This document shows, piece after piece, positions 1 through 5,959 of a DNA stretch of 18,129 nt; the first letter of the stretch is position 1; each line of letters begins with the position of its first letter. Source of the stretch: an uncultured Oscillospiraceae bacterium (GTDB lineage: Bacteria > Bacillota > Clostridia > Oscillospirales > Oscillospiraceae). The notes below the pieces were generated by a model. The model was given only the letters and a program-made list of their open reading frames with translations. It had not been told where the DNA came from and did no database searches. Position numbers and translations under genes: made by a program. Where the stretch lies: the NCBI GenBank assembly GCA_937915075.1, contig CALDMA010000256.1:1-18129 (forward strand), read 5' to 3'.

Positions 1-107
1 ACATCCACGGCGCGGCGGAGGCGGCCGACATGGCCCTCACGCTGTGCCGGAGCGAGCGGATCGAGGCAAATCTGCGGCTATTCCAAGAAAGGCTGGGAGA
101 AGCATGA
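1..107 (+). CDS. C-terminal fragment of an upstream phage gene (unknown)
   Basis: The frame is open from the window edge and stops at TGA 105-107. The visible 34 residues include ...AEAADMALTLCRSERIEANL... and end in LGEA. The stop overlaps the next start as ATGA (ATG at 104), the usual spacing of translationally coupled phage genes, which supports this frame as real coding sequence. The segment looks helical and charged with no recognisable motif, so I cannot assign a function. From its place before a connector-like gene and a tail fibre it is probably a small virion or morphogenesis protein. The start lies outside the window. Confidence 0.6.
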   Translation, partial: IHGAAEAADMALTLCRSERIEANLRLFQERLGEA

Positions 108-469
108 AGATCAAGGACGCGATCCGGCGGACGGACCTTGCCAAGCCGAACGCCTTTGAAGAGGAGCTGAAGTTTGCGTGGCTGGCCTCGCTGGAGGGCC
201 AGATCGCAGCGGATGTGTTCCTCATGGCACCGGCGGAGACGGAGCAATTCGATTATCCCTATCCGGCGGGACTGGACACGGAGCTGCTGGTGAGGCCGCC
301 CTACGACGAGCTGTATGTGCTCTACCTCGAAGCGAAGATCGACGCGGAGAACGGCGAGTACAACAAGTACCAGAACTCCCTCCAGCTCTACAACAACGCA
401 TACGGGAATTTCCTGCGCTGGTTCGCGGGCACCTACGATCCGGTGCAGGGATACAAGAAGGAGGCATAA
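104..469 (+). CDS. Small phage structural protein, connector/neck-like
   Basis: This is a 121-residue protein beginning MKIKDAIRR. ATG 104 is chosen because it overlaps the preceding stop as ATGA and follows a GGGAGAAG ribosome-binding stretch; an in-frame ATG at 44 lies inside the upstream gene. The pattern (short helical start, then KPNAFEEELKFAWLASLEGQ, then LLVRPPYDELYVLYLEAKID, then a Tyr/Asn-rich helix) resembles small proteins found beside head-tail connector and tail genes in Clostridia phages. That resemblance is from memory, so the connector role is inference. No signal peptide or membrane segment is seen. A GGAGG just before its stop serves the next gene. It may assemble with the neck or fibre attachment site. 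Confidence 0.6.
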   Translation: MKIKDAIRRTDLAKPNAFEEELKFAWLASLEGQIAADVFLMAPAETEQFDYPYPAGLDTELLVRPPYDELYVLYLEAKIDAENGEYNKYQNSLQLYNNAYGNFLRWFAGTYDPVQGYKKEA

Positions 470-472
470 GCA

Positions 473-3175
473 ATGTACGAGAACCCCCCGTATTACATCA
501 CGGCATACGGCCTCGCCGTCAAGCGAGGCTTTACCGGAACGGAGGAAGAGTGGCTCAAGAGCCTGCGCGGTCCCACCGGTCCGCAGGGCAGCGGCCTCAT
601 TTTCCTCGGCACCTATCCGACGGAGGAGGCGCTGCGCGCGGCGCATCCGACCGGCAACGAGGGCGACTGCTACAAGGTCGGCACCGAGACGGACTACCTC
701 GCCTACTGGTGGAACGTGGAAAAGAACGACTGGGACAGCCTGCAGGTGATGGGTCCGACCGGCCCGCAGGGTCCCGAAGGCCCGCAGGGGCAGCTCGGCC
801 CCGAGGGTCCCACGGGTCCGCAAGGCCCCGTCGGCCCCGAAGGTCCCACCGGTCCAACCGGCAGAGGCGAGACCGGTCCTACCGGCCCTACCGGCCCGAC
901 CGGTCCTACCGGCCCTACCGGTTCGCAGGGTCCCGAAGGCCCGCAGGGACAGACCGGATCGCAAGGTCCCGTCGGTCCGGCGGGTCCCGAGGGCAAGCAG
1001 GGCGCGCAGGGCAGCCAGGGTCCCGAAGGCCCAACCGGTCCGGAAGGCCCAACCGGTCCGACCGGACCAACGGGCGCACAGGGTCCCACCGGTCCCACCG
1101 GCAAGGGCGAGACCGGACCAAAAGGCCCCACCGGTCCTACCGGTCCTACCGGCCCGACAGGCCCGACAGGACCGACCGGACCGACCGGCAGCAAGGGCGA
1201 CACCGGCGCAGGCTTCACCGTGCTCGGCTATTACGCCACGAAGGCGGCGCTGGACAGCGCAAAGAAAGCCACGGCATCGGCGGGCGACGCCTACGGCGTC
1301 GGCTCGGCGGAGCCTTACGACATCTACATCTTCGACGGCATCACGAGCCAGTTCATCAACAACGGCCCCCTGCAGGGCGCAAAAGGTCCCACGGGTCCCA
1401 CCGGCCCGACCGGCCCCACCGGCCCCACCGGCCCTACCGGCGCGCAGGGCGCGGCAGGAGCACAGGGCGTTGCGGCAACGGTCGAGATCGGCACGGTCAC
1501 GAGCGTCGGCCCGACGGGATCACCGAGCGTGACGAACGCGGGTTCACAGCAGCAGGCTGTTTTCAACTTCGTCCTTCAGCAAGGTCCCACCGGCCCTGCG
1601 GGGTCCAAGGGCGACGCGGGCGCCAAGGGCGCGACCGGCGCGACGGGTCCCACAGGTCCCACGGGCGCACAGGGCAACGTCGGCCCCACCGGCCCAGGCG
1701 GCGCACAGGGCAACGTCGGCCCCACCGGTCCCACGGGCAAGGATGGCGCCAAGGGCGCGACCGGCCCCACCGGTCCGACCGGTCCGACCGGTCCGACCGG
1801 CCCCACGGGAACGCAGGGCGCGGACGGCGCAAAGGGCGCAGACGGCGCGAAGGGGGCGACGGGTCCCACGGGTCCGACCGGACCCACGGGCGCCACGGGT
1901 CCGACCGGCGGCACAGCCTTTTATCCGCAGATCAAGGTGACGGCGCCGATCAATTCCATCGTGAAGGTCGTCTCCGGCTCGACCACGCTCCAGCAGACCG
2001 CGACGACGGGTGTATGCTACTTCGACATCCCCTCCTACGGCACCTGGAACGTGACCGGCACGCTCAACGGCAGCAGCGACACGCAGACGGTGACGGTGGA
2101 CCAGGTGAAGCAGTACGCCGTGACGCTCAAGTATGCCAAGACCTACGGCGCGATCTGGGACGGCACCGCCACGACCGCGTGGAGCCGCACGGACGACGCG
2201 GCGGGCTTTGCCGACCCCGTTGCGGCGGTGAACAACGGCAACGGCTCCTCTCCCTTTGACAGCTGTATGCCGTGGAGCGGCATGGAGATCGTGGACGACG
2301 CGACGTGCGGCAAGCTCGTCAAGATCCCGAAATACTGGTACAAGTGGACCAAGACAGGAAACCAGATGAAGCTCCAGATCTCCGACGCGGCACAGACGGG
2401 CTTCCTCGTCTCCCCTGCTCACGCGGACCGCGGAGACGGCAAGGGCGAGCGCGAGTATGTGTATGTGGGCCGCTACCATTGCGCGAGCACCTACAAGAGC
2501 ACAAGCGGCGTGAAGCCCGTCGGCAACATCACGCGCGCGGCGGCAAGAAGCTCGATCCACGCACTCGGGAGCGATGTATGGCAGTACGACTTCGCGATGT
2601 ACTGGACGATCATGATGCTCTACCTCGTGGAGTACGCCGACTGGAACAGCCAAAAGGTGATCGGCTACGGCTGCGGCAACAGTTCGGGCACCGAGAACAT
2701 GGGCGCGACGGACGCCATGACCTACCACACCGGCACGACGGCCGCAAGCCGCACGACCTATGCCGCGGGCATCCAGTACCGCCACATCGAGGGCCTGTGG
2801 TCCAACGTGCTCGACTGGTGCGACGGCATCTACTTCAACGGTGCAACGGTGTACGCGATCAAGAACCCCGCCAGCTTCAGCGACACCTCCGGCGGCACGA
2901 ACATCGGCACGAGACCGACTTCGAGCAACTGGATCAGCGCGTGGAGCATCCCGAGCGTCTCCGGCTTCGAGTACGCATTGTACCCGTCGGCGGTCGCAGG
3001 CAGCGAGAGCACCTACGTCTGCGACTACTGCAGCTACGACGCCTCGGGCGTTGTGCTGCTCGTCGGCGGCTACTACAGCCAGAGCCAGAACCGCGGCGCG
3101 TTCTACCTCAGCGGCTACTACGCCGCCTCGGTCGCGAACGCGAGCATCGGGTGCCGTCTCCAAAAACTCCCCTAA
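473..3175 (+). CDS. DGR target: collagen-like tail fibre with variable C-type-lectin-like domain
   Basis: The protein has 900 residues, starting at ATG 473 with GGAGG about 8 nt upstream. Domains in order: a short N-terminal fibre motif (about residues 11-32, AYGLAVKRGFTGTEEEWL); a small globular insert (40-93); collagen-like Gly-X-Y runs (about 94-246, 302-333, 371-480), mostly GPTGPTG and GPQG; a second globular insert related to the first (about 246-300); a fibre-type spacer (about 334-370); a beta-rich Ig-like segment (about 483-545); and a C-terminal lectin/formylglycine-enzyme-like fold ending in the variable repeat (residues 851-896). Thirteen residues there differ from the template-encoded Asn or His: S854, D856, L863, Y867, S869, S871, R874, S880, Y882, Y883, V887, S891 and L896. 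The Gly-X-Y runs should trimerise into a stalk that presents the diversified face to the host surface, as in other DGR receptor-binding proteins. The stop codon lies in the loop of a hairpin. Confidence 0.9.
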   Translation: MYENPPYYITAYGLAVKRGFTGTEEEWLKSLRGPTGPQGSGLIFLGTYPTEEALRAAHPTGNEGDCYKVGTETDYLAYWWNVEKNDWDSLQVMGPTGPQGPEGPQGQLGPEGPTGPQGPVGPEGPTGPTGRGETGPTGPTGPTGPTGPTGSQGPEGPQGQTGSQGPVGPAGPEGKQGAQGSQGPEGPTGPEGPTGPTGPTGAQGPTGPTGKGETGPKGPTGPTGPTGPTGPTGPTGPTGSKGDTGAGFTVLGYYATKAALDSAKKATASAGDAYGVGSAEPYDIYIFDGITSQFINNGPLQGAKGPTGPTGPTGPTGPTGPTGAQGAAGAQGVAATVEIGTVTSVGPTGSPSVTNAGSQQQAVFNFVLQQGPTGPAGSKGDAGAKGATGATGPTGPTGAQGNVGPTGPGGAQGNVGPTGPTGKDGAKGATGPTGPTGPTGPTGPTGTQGADGAKGADGAKGATGPTGPTGPTGATGPTGGTAFYPQIKVTAPINSIVKVVSGSTTLQQTATTGVCYFDIPSYGTWNVTGTLNGSSDTQTVTVDQVKQYAVTLKYAKTYGAIWDGTATTAWSRTDDAAGFADPVAAVNNGNGSSPFDSCMPWSGMEIVDDATCGKLVKIPKYWYKWTKTGNQMKLQISDAAQTGFLVSPAHADRGDGKGEREYVYVGRYHCASTYKSTSGVKPVGNITRAAARSSIHALGSDVWQYDFAMYWTIMMLYLVEYADWNSQKVIGYGCGNSSGTENMGATDAMTYHTGTTAASRTTYAAGIQYRHIEGLWSNVLDWCDGIYFNGATVYAIKNPASFSDTSGGTNIGTRPTSSNWISAWSIPSVSGFEYALYPSAVAGSESTYVCDYCSYDASGVVLLVGGYYSQSQNRGAFYLSGYYAASVANASIGCRLQKLP
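752..1912 (+). repeat. Collagen-like Gly-X-Y coding repeats (three blocks)
   Basis: Three blocks of 9-bp repeats encode Gly-Pro-Thr and related triplets at about 752-1212, 1376-1470 and 1583-1912. They are separated by a globular insert and a short fibre spacer. Synonymous Gly, Pro and Thr codons alternate (GGT/GGC, CCC/CCG/CCT, ACC/ACG/ACA), which reduces exact repetition. Perfect runs such as repeated GGTCCGACC still occur near 1770-1800 and could slip during replication. The Thr-rich Y position is typical of bacterial and phage collagen-like proteins, which lack hydroxyproline. Confidence 0.9.
3022..3161 (+). repeat. DGR variable repeat (VR)
   Basis: This 140-bp segment at the 3' end of the fibre gene aligns without gaps to 3341-3480 (offset 319). 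It differs at 14 positions: 3033, 3038, 3060, 3071, 3078, 3084, 3093, 3111, 3116, 3119, 3131, 3132, 3144 and 3159. The template base is A at every one, with 8 changes to G, 6 to T and none to C. The template has 35 adenines in total, and all 105 non-adenine positions match. The stretch 3145-3158 is identical in both copies and GC-rich, fitting the initiation-of-mutagenic-homology site at the 3' end. Homology ends at 3162. Confidence 0.96.
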
Positions 3176-3183
3176 AGGGGAGT
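3166..3183 (+). promoter_or_regulatory. Hairpin at the VR 3' end, stop codon in the loop
   Basis: The 7-bp perfect stem ACTCCCC/GGGGAGT encloses the 4-nt loop TAAA, which contains the fibre stop codon. Known DGRs such as that of Bordetella phage BPP-1 have a short-stem, 4-nt-loop hairpin or cruciform just after the VR that aids target recognition. This one has the matching position and shape. Its function here is inference. Confidence 0.75.
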
Positions 3184-3209
3184 GCAGAGGGGGCCGCAGC
3201 CCCCTTTGC
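3184..3209 (+). promoter_or_regulatory. Second GC-rich hairpin downstream of VR
   Basis: An 11-bp stem with one G-T wobble (left arm 3184-3194, right arm 3199-3209) closes the loop CGCA. Only a short TTT sits inside the right arm and no T-tract follows, so it is a poor intrinsic terminator. It could still slow transcription, protect the fibre mRNA 3' end, or join the adjacent hairpin in marking the retrohoming target. Confidence 0.6.
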
Positions 3210-3251
3210 ATAAGGCAGTCCAACACAGAACAATATCACAAAAGAGCGAAA

Positions 3252-3281
3252 GACCGCCGGCGTCAGTCGGCGCCGGCGGTC
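3252..3281 (+). promoter_or_regulatory. Strong hairpin between VR and TR
   Basis: A perfect 11-bp GC-rich stem (3252-3262 with 3271-3281) has an 8-nt loop TCAGTCGG. It is followed by GAAATTT rather than a long T-run. It could be a weak terminator that separates the fibre mRNA from the template RNA, or a 5' structural element of the template transcript. The sequence alone does not decide between these. Confidence 0.6.
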
Positions 3282-3292
3282 GAAATTTGGGG

Positions 3293-3556
3293 CTATCCCG
3301 CCAGTAGTCGGTGTTCCTGCTATGGGTATCCGGTCCTGGACGACTACTGCAACTACAACGCCTCGGGCGTTGTGCTGCACGTCGGCGGCAACTACAACCA
3401 GAACCAGAACCACGGCGCGTTCTACCTCAACGGCAACAACGCCGCCTCGAACGCGAACGCGAACATCGGGTGCCGTCACCTTGCAAATGGACTCAGGCAG
3501 TCCGCTCACTTCTCCGTAAGGCCGTTCCCACGGCTTTGCATAGATGGGCGGGATAG
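3293..3556 (+). repeat. Inverted repeat bracketing the TR
   Basis: CTATCCCGCC at 3293-3302 is the exact reverse complement of GGCGGGATAG at 3547-3556. Pairing extends outward by one G-T and one G-C (3292/3557 and 3291/3558). In the transcript this would close a long stem around the whole TR and the first two downstream hairpins, presenting the template as a loop. The match is seen directly; the role is inference. Confidence 0.65.
3341..3480 (+). repeat. DGR template repeat (TR)
   Basis: This is the 140-bp donor copy of the variable repeat, 165 bp downstream of the fibre stop and 181 bp upstream of the RT start. Read in the VR frame it has twelve AAC and three CAC codons; ten of the AAC and all three CAC codons are altered in the VR, while residues 873 and 889 keep AAC. 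The adenine-containing codons used (AAC, CAC, TAC, CAG, GAC, ATC) cannot become stop codons by changing their adenines, as expected for a template selected for safe diversification. Homology ends abruptly at 3340/3341 and 3480/3481. Confidence 0.96.
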
Positions 3557-3661
3557 TCGCGCACCTCTTGGTGAAGAACGATGCCGAAGGGACGCGGTTT
3601 AGTACATCCGAAAGGACGCTGGAAAGACCGCGAGGCAACAAGGAGAAGGAGAGTATATCCC

Positions 3662-4759
3662 GTGAAACGAGTCAACCATCTATTTGACTATTTAATCAGC
3701 GACGAGAACCTCGGCAATGCCATCGACGAGGTGAACGCCACGCACCGCTGGCGGCCGCGGCACCGGCCGGACAAGACCGTGCAGCGGGTGGAGGCGGACC
3801 GCGCGGGCAGCATCGAGGCATTGCGCGCGATCATCGTGACCGGCTTTGAGCCGTCACCGGCACGAAAGAAGCGGCGGTGGGACAAGAGCGCGGGCAAGTG
3901 GCGGGACATCTACGAGCCGAAGCTGTGGCCCGACCAGTACGTCCACCACGCTCTGGTGCAGGCCCTGCAACGGTCGATGATGCGCGGCATGGACCCGTAT
4001 TGCTGCGGAAGCATCCGCGGCAGGGGCATCCACTACGGCGTGAGAGCCATGAAGAAGTGGCACCGAGACGATCCGAAGGGCACGCGATGGTGCGCGCAGC
4101 TGGACATCCGGCACTTCTACGACAGCCTGAAGCCGGAGGTCGTGATGGCACGGCTGCGGCAGCTGGTGAAGGACCACCGCGTCTTAGACCTTGCCGAGCG
4201 CGTGATGCGTGACGGCGTGATGATCGGCGCGTACTTCAGCCAATGGTTCGCCAACACCACGCTCCAGCCGCTCGACCACGCGCTGCGCGAGCGAGGACCG
4301 GAGGTGACGCACTACCTGCGCTACATGGACAACTTCACGCTATATGCACGCAGCAAGCGGCAGCTGGACCGCGCGATCAAGCTGATCGAGGGCTGGCTGG
4401 GAGAGCACGGCCTGACGATCAAGGGCGACTGGCAAAAGTTCCGCACGGCGGACCGGATGCCGACCGCGCTCGGCTACCGCTTCGGGAGAGGCTATACCTA
4501 CCTGCGCAAGCGCAACCTGCTGCGCATGACGCGGCAGCTGCACAGCCTGCGGCGGAAGCTCGCGCGCGGGACGCGGATTCCCGTATCACTCGCGTTCGGG
4601 CTATTGTCCCGCCTGGGACAGCTCAAGCACTGCAGCAGCGTACACCTCTACCGGAGGCTTGTGCGCAAGGGAACACAGAAAATGATGAAGCAAGTCGTAA
4701 GAGAGTACATGAGAAAGGAGCGTCGAAGATGGAATATATCTTTGGCACAGACCGCCTGA
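3662..4759 (+). CDS. DGR reverse transcriptase
   Basis: The protein has 365 residues, starting at GTG 3662, which sits 8 nt after AAGGAGAAGGAGAG. An in-frame ATG at 3581 would translate the structured spacer and lacks a good ribosome binding site. RT motifs run in order: YVHHAL (93-98), GSIRGRG (116-122), QLDIRHFYDSL with catalytic D148, IGAYFSQWFAN with the SQ signature (S193, Q194) in place of the QG of group II intron and retroviral enzymes, YMDN with catalytic D223, GLTIKGDWQ (250-258) and LGYRF (270-274). The enzyme would copy the TR RNA into cDNA with errors at adenines and so diversify the fibre. The second active-site Asp is Asn (N224), which is unusual. The C-terminus is basic. The last 31 bases overlap the next gene, so RT is co-transcribed with late genes. 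Confidence 0.93.
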   Translation: MKRVNHLFDYLISDENLGNAIDEVNATHRWRPRHRPDKTVQRVEADRAGSIEALRAIIVTGFEPSPARKKRRWDKSAGKWRDIYEPKLWPDQYVHHALVQALQRSMMRGMDPYCCGSIRGRGIHYGVRAMKKWHRDDPKGTRWCAQLDIRHFYDSLKPEVVMARLRQLVKDHRVLDLAERVMRDGVMIGAYFSQWFANTTLQPLDHALRERGPEVTHYLRYMDNFTLYARSKRQLDRAIKLIEGWLGEHGLTIKGDWQKFRTADRMPTALGYRFGRGYTYLRKRNLLRMTRQLHSLRRKLARGTRIPVSLAFGLLSRLGQLKHCSSVHLYRRLVRKGTQKMMKQVVREYMRKERRRWNISLAQTA

Positions 4760-5382
4760 ACGGCGCGGAGGTGGAGAACCTCAAGACCGTGGGCGACGCA
4801 CACAGCGACCTTGAGGGCTATATCGAGGTGCGCAGGGTGTACGACGACAGCGTGATCTGCGACCGGTTCCGCATCGTCGAAAAATACCGGTCGATGGAGA
4901 ACGAGGAGAAAAAATTCGACCTCTACCGCATCACAGACCACTACCGCTACACGGAGATCACGCAGCAGATGCGCGCGGAAATGGCACAGACCAGGGAGGC
5001 CAGCGAGATCGCCTTCGTGACGATGGCGGAGAAGGGAGACCTGGACGACGCCACGGCCGGCGAGCACATGGCGCTGTTTCCGGAGTGGGCCTATCCCGTC
5101 GCCTACAAGACGGGGCAATACCGCACGTTCAAGGGCAAGCTCTACCGCTGCCTGCAGGACCACACCTCGCAGGCGAGCTGGGAGCCGAGCTACACCACCT
5201 CTTTGTGGGTAAAGGCGAGCGATCCGAGCGAGGAGTGGCCCGCGTGGAGCCGGCCGCTCGGCGCGCACGATTCCTACGCGAAGGACGCGAGGGTGACGCA
5301 CAACGGCAAGAAGTGGACGAGCGACACGGACGGCAACGTGTGGGAGCCTGGGGTGAGCCAATGGACGGAGGTGACGGCATGA
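4729..5382 (+). CDS. Tail-associated protein with two carbohydrate-binding-like modules
   Basis: The protein has 217 residues. ATG 4729 follows AAAGGAG and overlaps the RT end by 31 bases. The N-terminal half (about 1-105) begins MEYIFGTDRLNG and is rich in Tyr and charged residues, as in tail-appendage proteins of Clostridia phages. Two aromatic-rich modules follow. The first, about 123-165, has YKTGQYRTFKGKLYRCLQ and then SWEPS...LWV. The second, about 181-215, has HDSYAKDARVTHNGKKWTS and then NVWEPG...WTEV. Both fit the CBM5/12 (chitin-binding type 3-like) pattern of a YxxG...Gk.Y core closing on a Trp. It probably binds cell-surface glycan during adsorption; the specificity is not readable. 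The ATGA overlap with the next gene marks it as part of an operon. Confidence 0.65.
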   Translation: MEYIFGTDRLNGAEVENLKTVGDAHSDLEGYIEVRRVYDDSVICDRFRIVEKYRSMENEEKKFDLYRITDHYRYTEITQQMRAEMAQTREASEIAFVTMAEKGDLDDATAGEHMALFPEWAYPVAYKTGQYRTFKGKLYRCLQDHTSQASWEPSYTTSLWVKASDPSEEWPAWSRPLGAHDSYAKDARVTHNGKKWTSDTDGNVWEPGVSQWTEVTA

Positions 5383-5705
5383 GCGGAGAGCTGATCTCTG
5401 CCGCGGCCGTCGTGATCGTGGCCCTGATTGAGGCCGTGGCGGCCCGAGACCGGAAGAAGGACAAGAAGGAGCGCGAAAAGCTCAGCGAACAGCAGGAGGG
5501 GCAGGAGAAGCTGCTGCTGTGCCTGATCGAGGGGACCTGGGCGGCGGTCGCATTGGCCGAGGCCACGGCAAGAGCGGTGCAGCGCATCCCCGACGCCCAT
5601 TGCAACGGCGATATGCACGCGGCGCTTGATTATGCCGCGGGCGTGAAGCACAAGCAGAAGGAATTTCTGGCAAAGCAGGGCGTCCACGCCATTTTGGACA
5701 CATGA
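5379..5705 (+). CDS. Small phage protein with N-terminal membrane segment
   Basis: The protein has 108 residues, and ATG 5379 overlaps the preceding stop as ATGA. Residues about 4-21 (ELISAAAVVIVALIEAVA) form a hydrophobic helix. A highly charged stretch follows (RDRKKDKKEREKLSEQQEGQ), then a second moderately hydrophobic Ala-rich segment (about 44-64), and a His- and Lys-containing tail. The layout and the position beside the holin suggest a membrane-linked lysis accessory, perhaps similar to haemolysin XhlA-type proteins, but I see no diagnostic motif. It overlaps the next start as ATGA. Confidence 0.55.
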   Translation: MSGELISAAAVVIVALIEAVAARDRKKDKKEREKLSEQQEGQEKLLLCLIEGTWAAVALAEATARAVQRIPDAHCNGDMHAALDYAAGVKHKQKEFLAKQGVHAILDT

Positions 5706-5959
5706 AGCGGCGGCGGAAGATCCCGCACCTGTTCGCAAAGCTGGTGGTGATCTGGTGCATTGCCTTTGCGAGCGGCGCGAGCTACTATGCGCTGCGCATC
5801 CTCTCTCGCACGGGGAATGACGCAACAGGCCTTTTGGCGGTGATCCTCGGCTTTTTCGGTGGGGAATTACTCTTCCTATGCCTGCGCACGGTTTTGAAGG
5901 AACGAACGACACGAAAGGACGCAGCGGCGTCCGGAAAGGAAACAGACCATGGAATTTGA
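5702..5959 (+). CDS. Two-helix small membrane protein (holin-like)
   Basis: The protein has 85 residues, and ATG 5702 overlaps the previous stop as ATGA. It starts with a basic cluster (MKRRRKIPH) and has two hydrophobic segments (about 12-32 and 43-63) and a charged, Lys/Arg/Thr-rich C-terminus. Short length, two helices and basic ends fit a holin or a holin modulator, and it lies directly before a recognisable holin. No strong ribosome binding site is seen, so translation is probably coupled to the upstream gene. The last 11 bases overlap the next gene. Confidence 0.5.
   Translation: MKRRRKIPHLFAKLVVIWCIAFASGASYYALRILSRTGNDATGLLAVILGFFGGELLFLCLRTVLKERTTRKDAAASGKETDHGI

Larger units (their letters stand above)
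3291..3661 (+). ncRNA. Probable DGR template RNA (TR plus flanks and spacer)
   Basis: The 486 bp between the fibre stop and the RT start hold no convincing gene but contain the template repeat and several stems. The TR is bracketed by complementary segments 3291-3302 and 3547-3558 (12 bp with one G-T). Downstream stems are GGACT/AGTCC (3489-3503), a 10-bp stem with loop TCCC (3516-3539), CACC/GGTG (3562-3573), and an 8-bp stem (3593-3600 with 3625-3632) that encloses a GAAA-capped mini-stem (3607-3616). In characterised DGRs the spacer RNA between TR and RT is needed for cDNA priming. The boundaries given are approximate; no promoter is clear. Confidence 0.65.
3022..4759 (+). other. Diversity-generating retroelement cassette (VR-TR-RT)
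   Basis: All core parts are present in cis and in the same direction: the target gene 3' end with the VR, VR-associated hairpin, TR, structured spacer and RT. No Avd, HRDC or other known DGR accessory gene is recognisable beside it. The cassette sits inside the tail and lysis gene cluster, and the VR bears adenine-only differences, so it has been active since the template was acquired. Confidence 0.92.

Noticed and set aside
178..2259. A 693-codon open frame on the + strand over the fibre gene
   Set aside because: It is a shadow of the collagen-coding repeats in another frame. It gives Arg/Ser/Gly-rich low-complexity sequence and crosses the well-supported connector and fibre genes.
1544..3226. 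A 560-codon open frame on the - strand opposite the fibre and VR
   Set aside because: It is a shadow of the fibre gene. The adenine-to-G/T changes make sense only in the + strand fibre frame.
3206..3234. Possible promoter for the template RNA (TTGCAT, 17 bp, AACAAT)
   Set aside because: The match is weak at both boxes and the first box lies inside the second VR hairpin. It is not strong enough to list.
2760..3602. A + strand frame running from the fibre through the TR, suggesting the TR might be translated
   Set aside because: Its first part is out of frame with the fibre and low complexity. The TR part only mirrors the VR reading, and no ribosome binding site supports a start.
3581..3661. 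N-terminal extension of the RT from ATG 3581
   Set aside because: It would translate the structured spacer and has no ribosome binding site. GTG 3662 has a strong one at the right distance.
3176..3661. CRISPR or other repeat array between the fibre and RT
   Set aside because: The only substantial repeat is the VR/TR pair. The other elements are single hairpins with no regular spacing.
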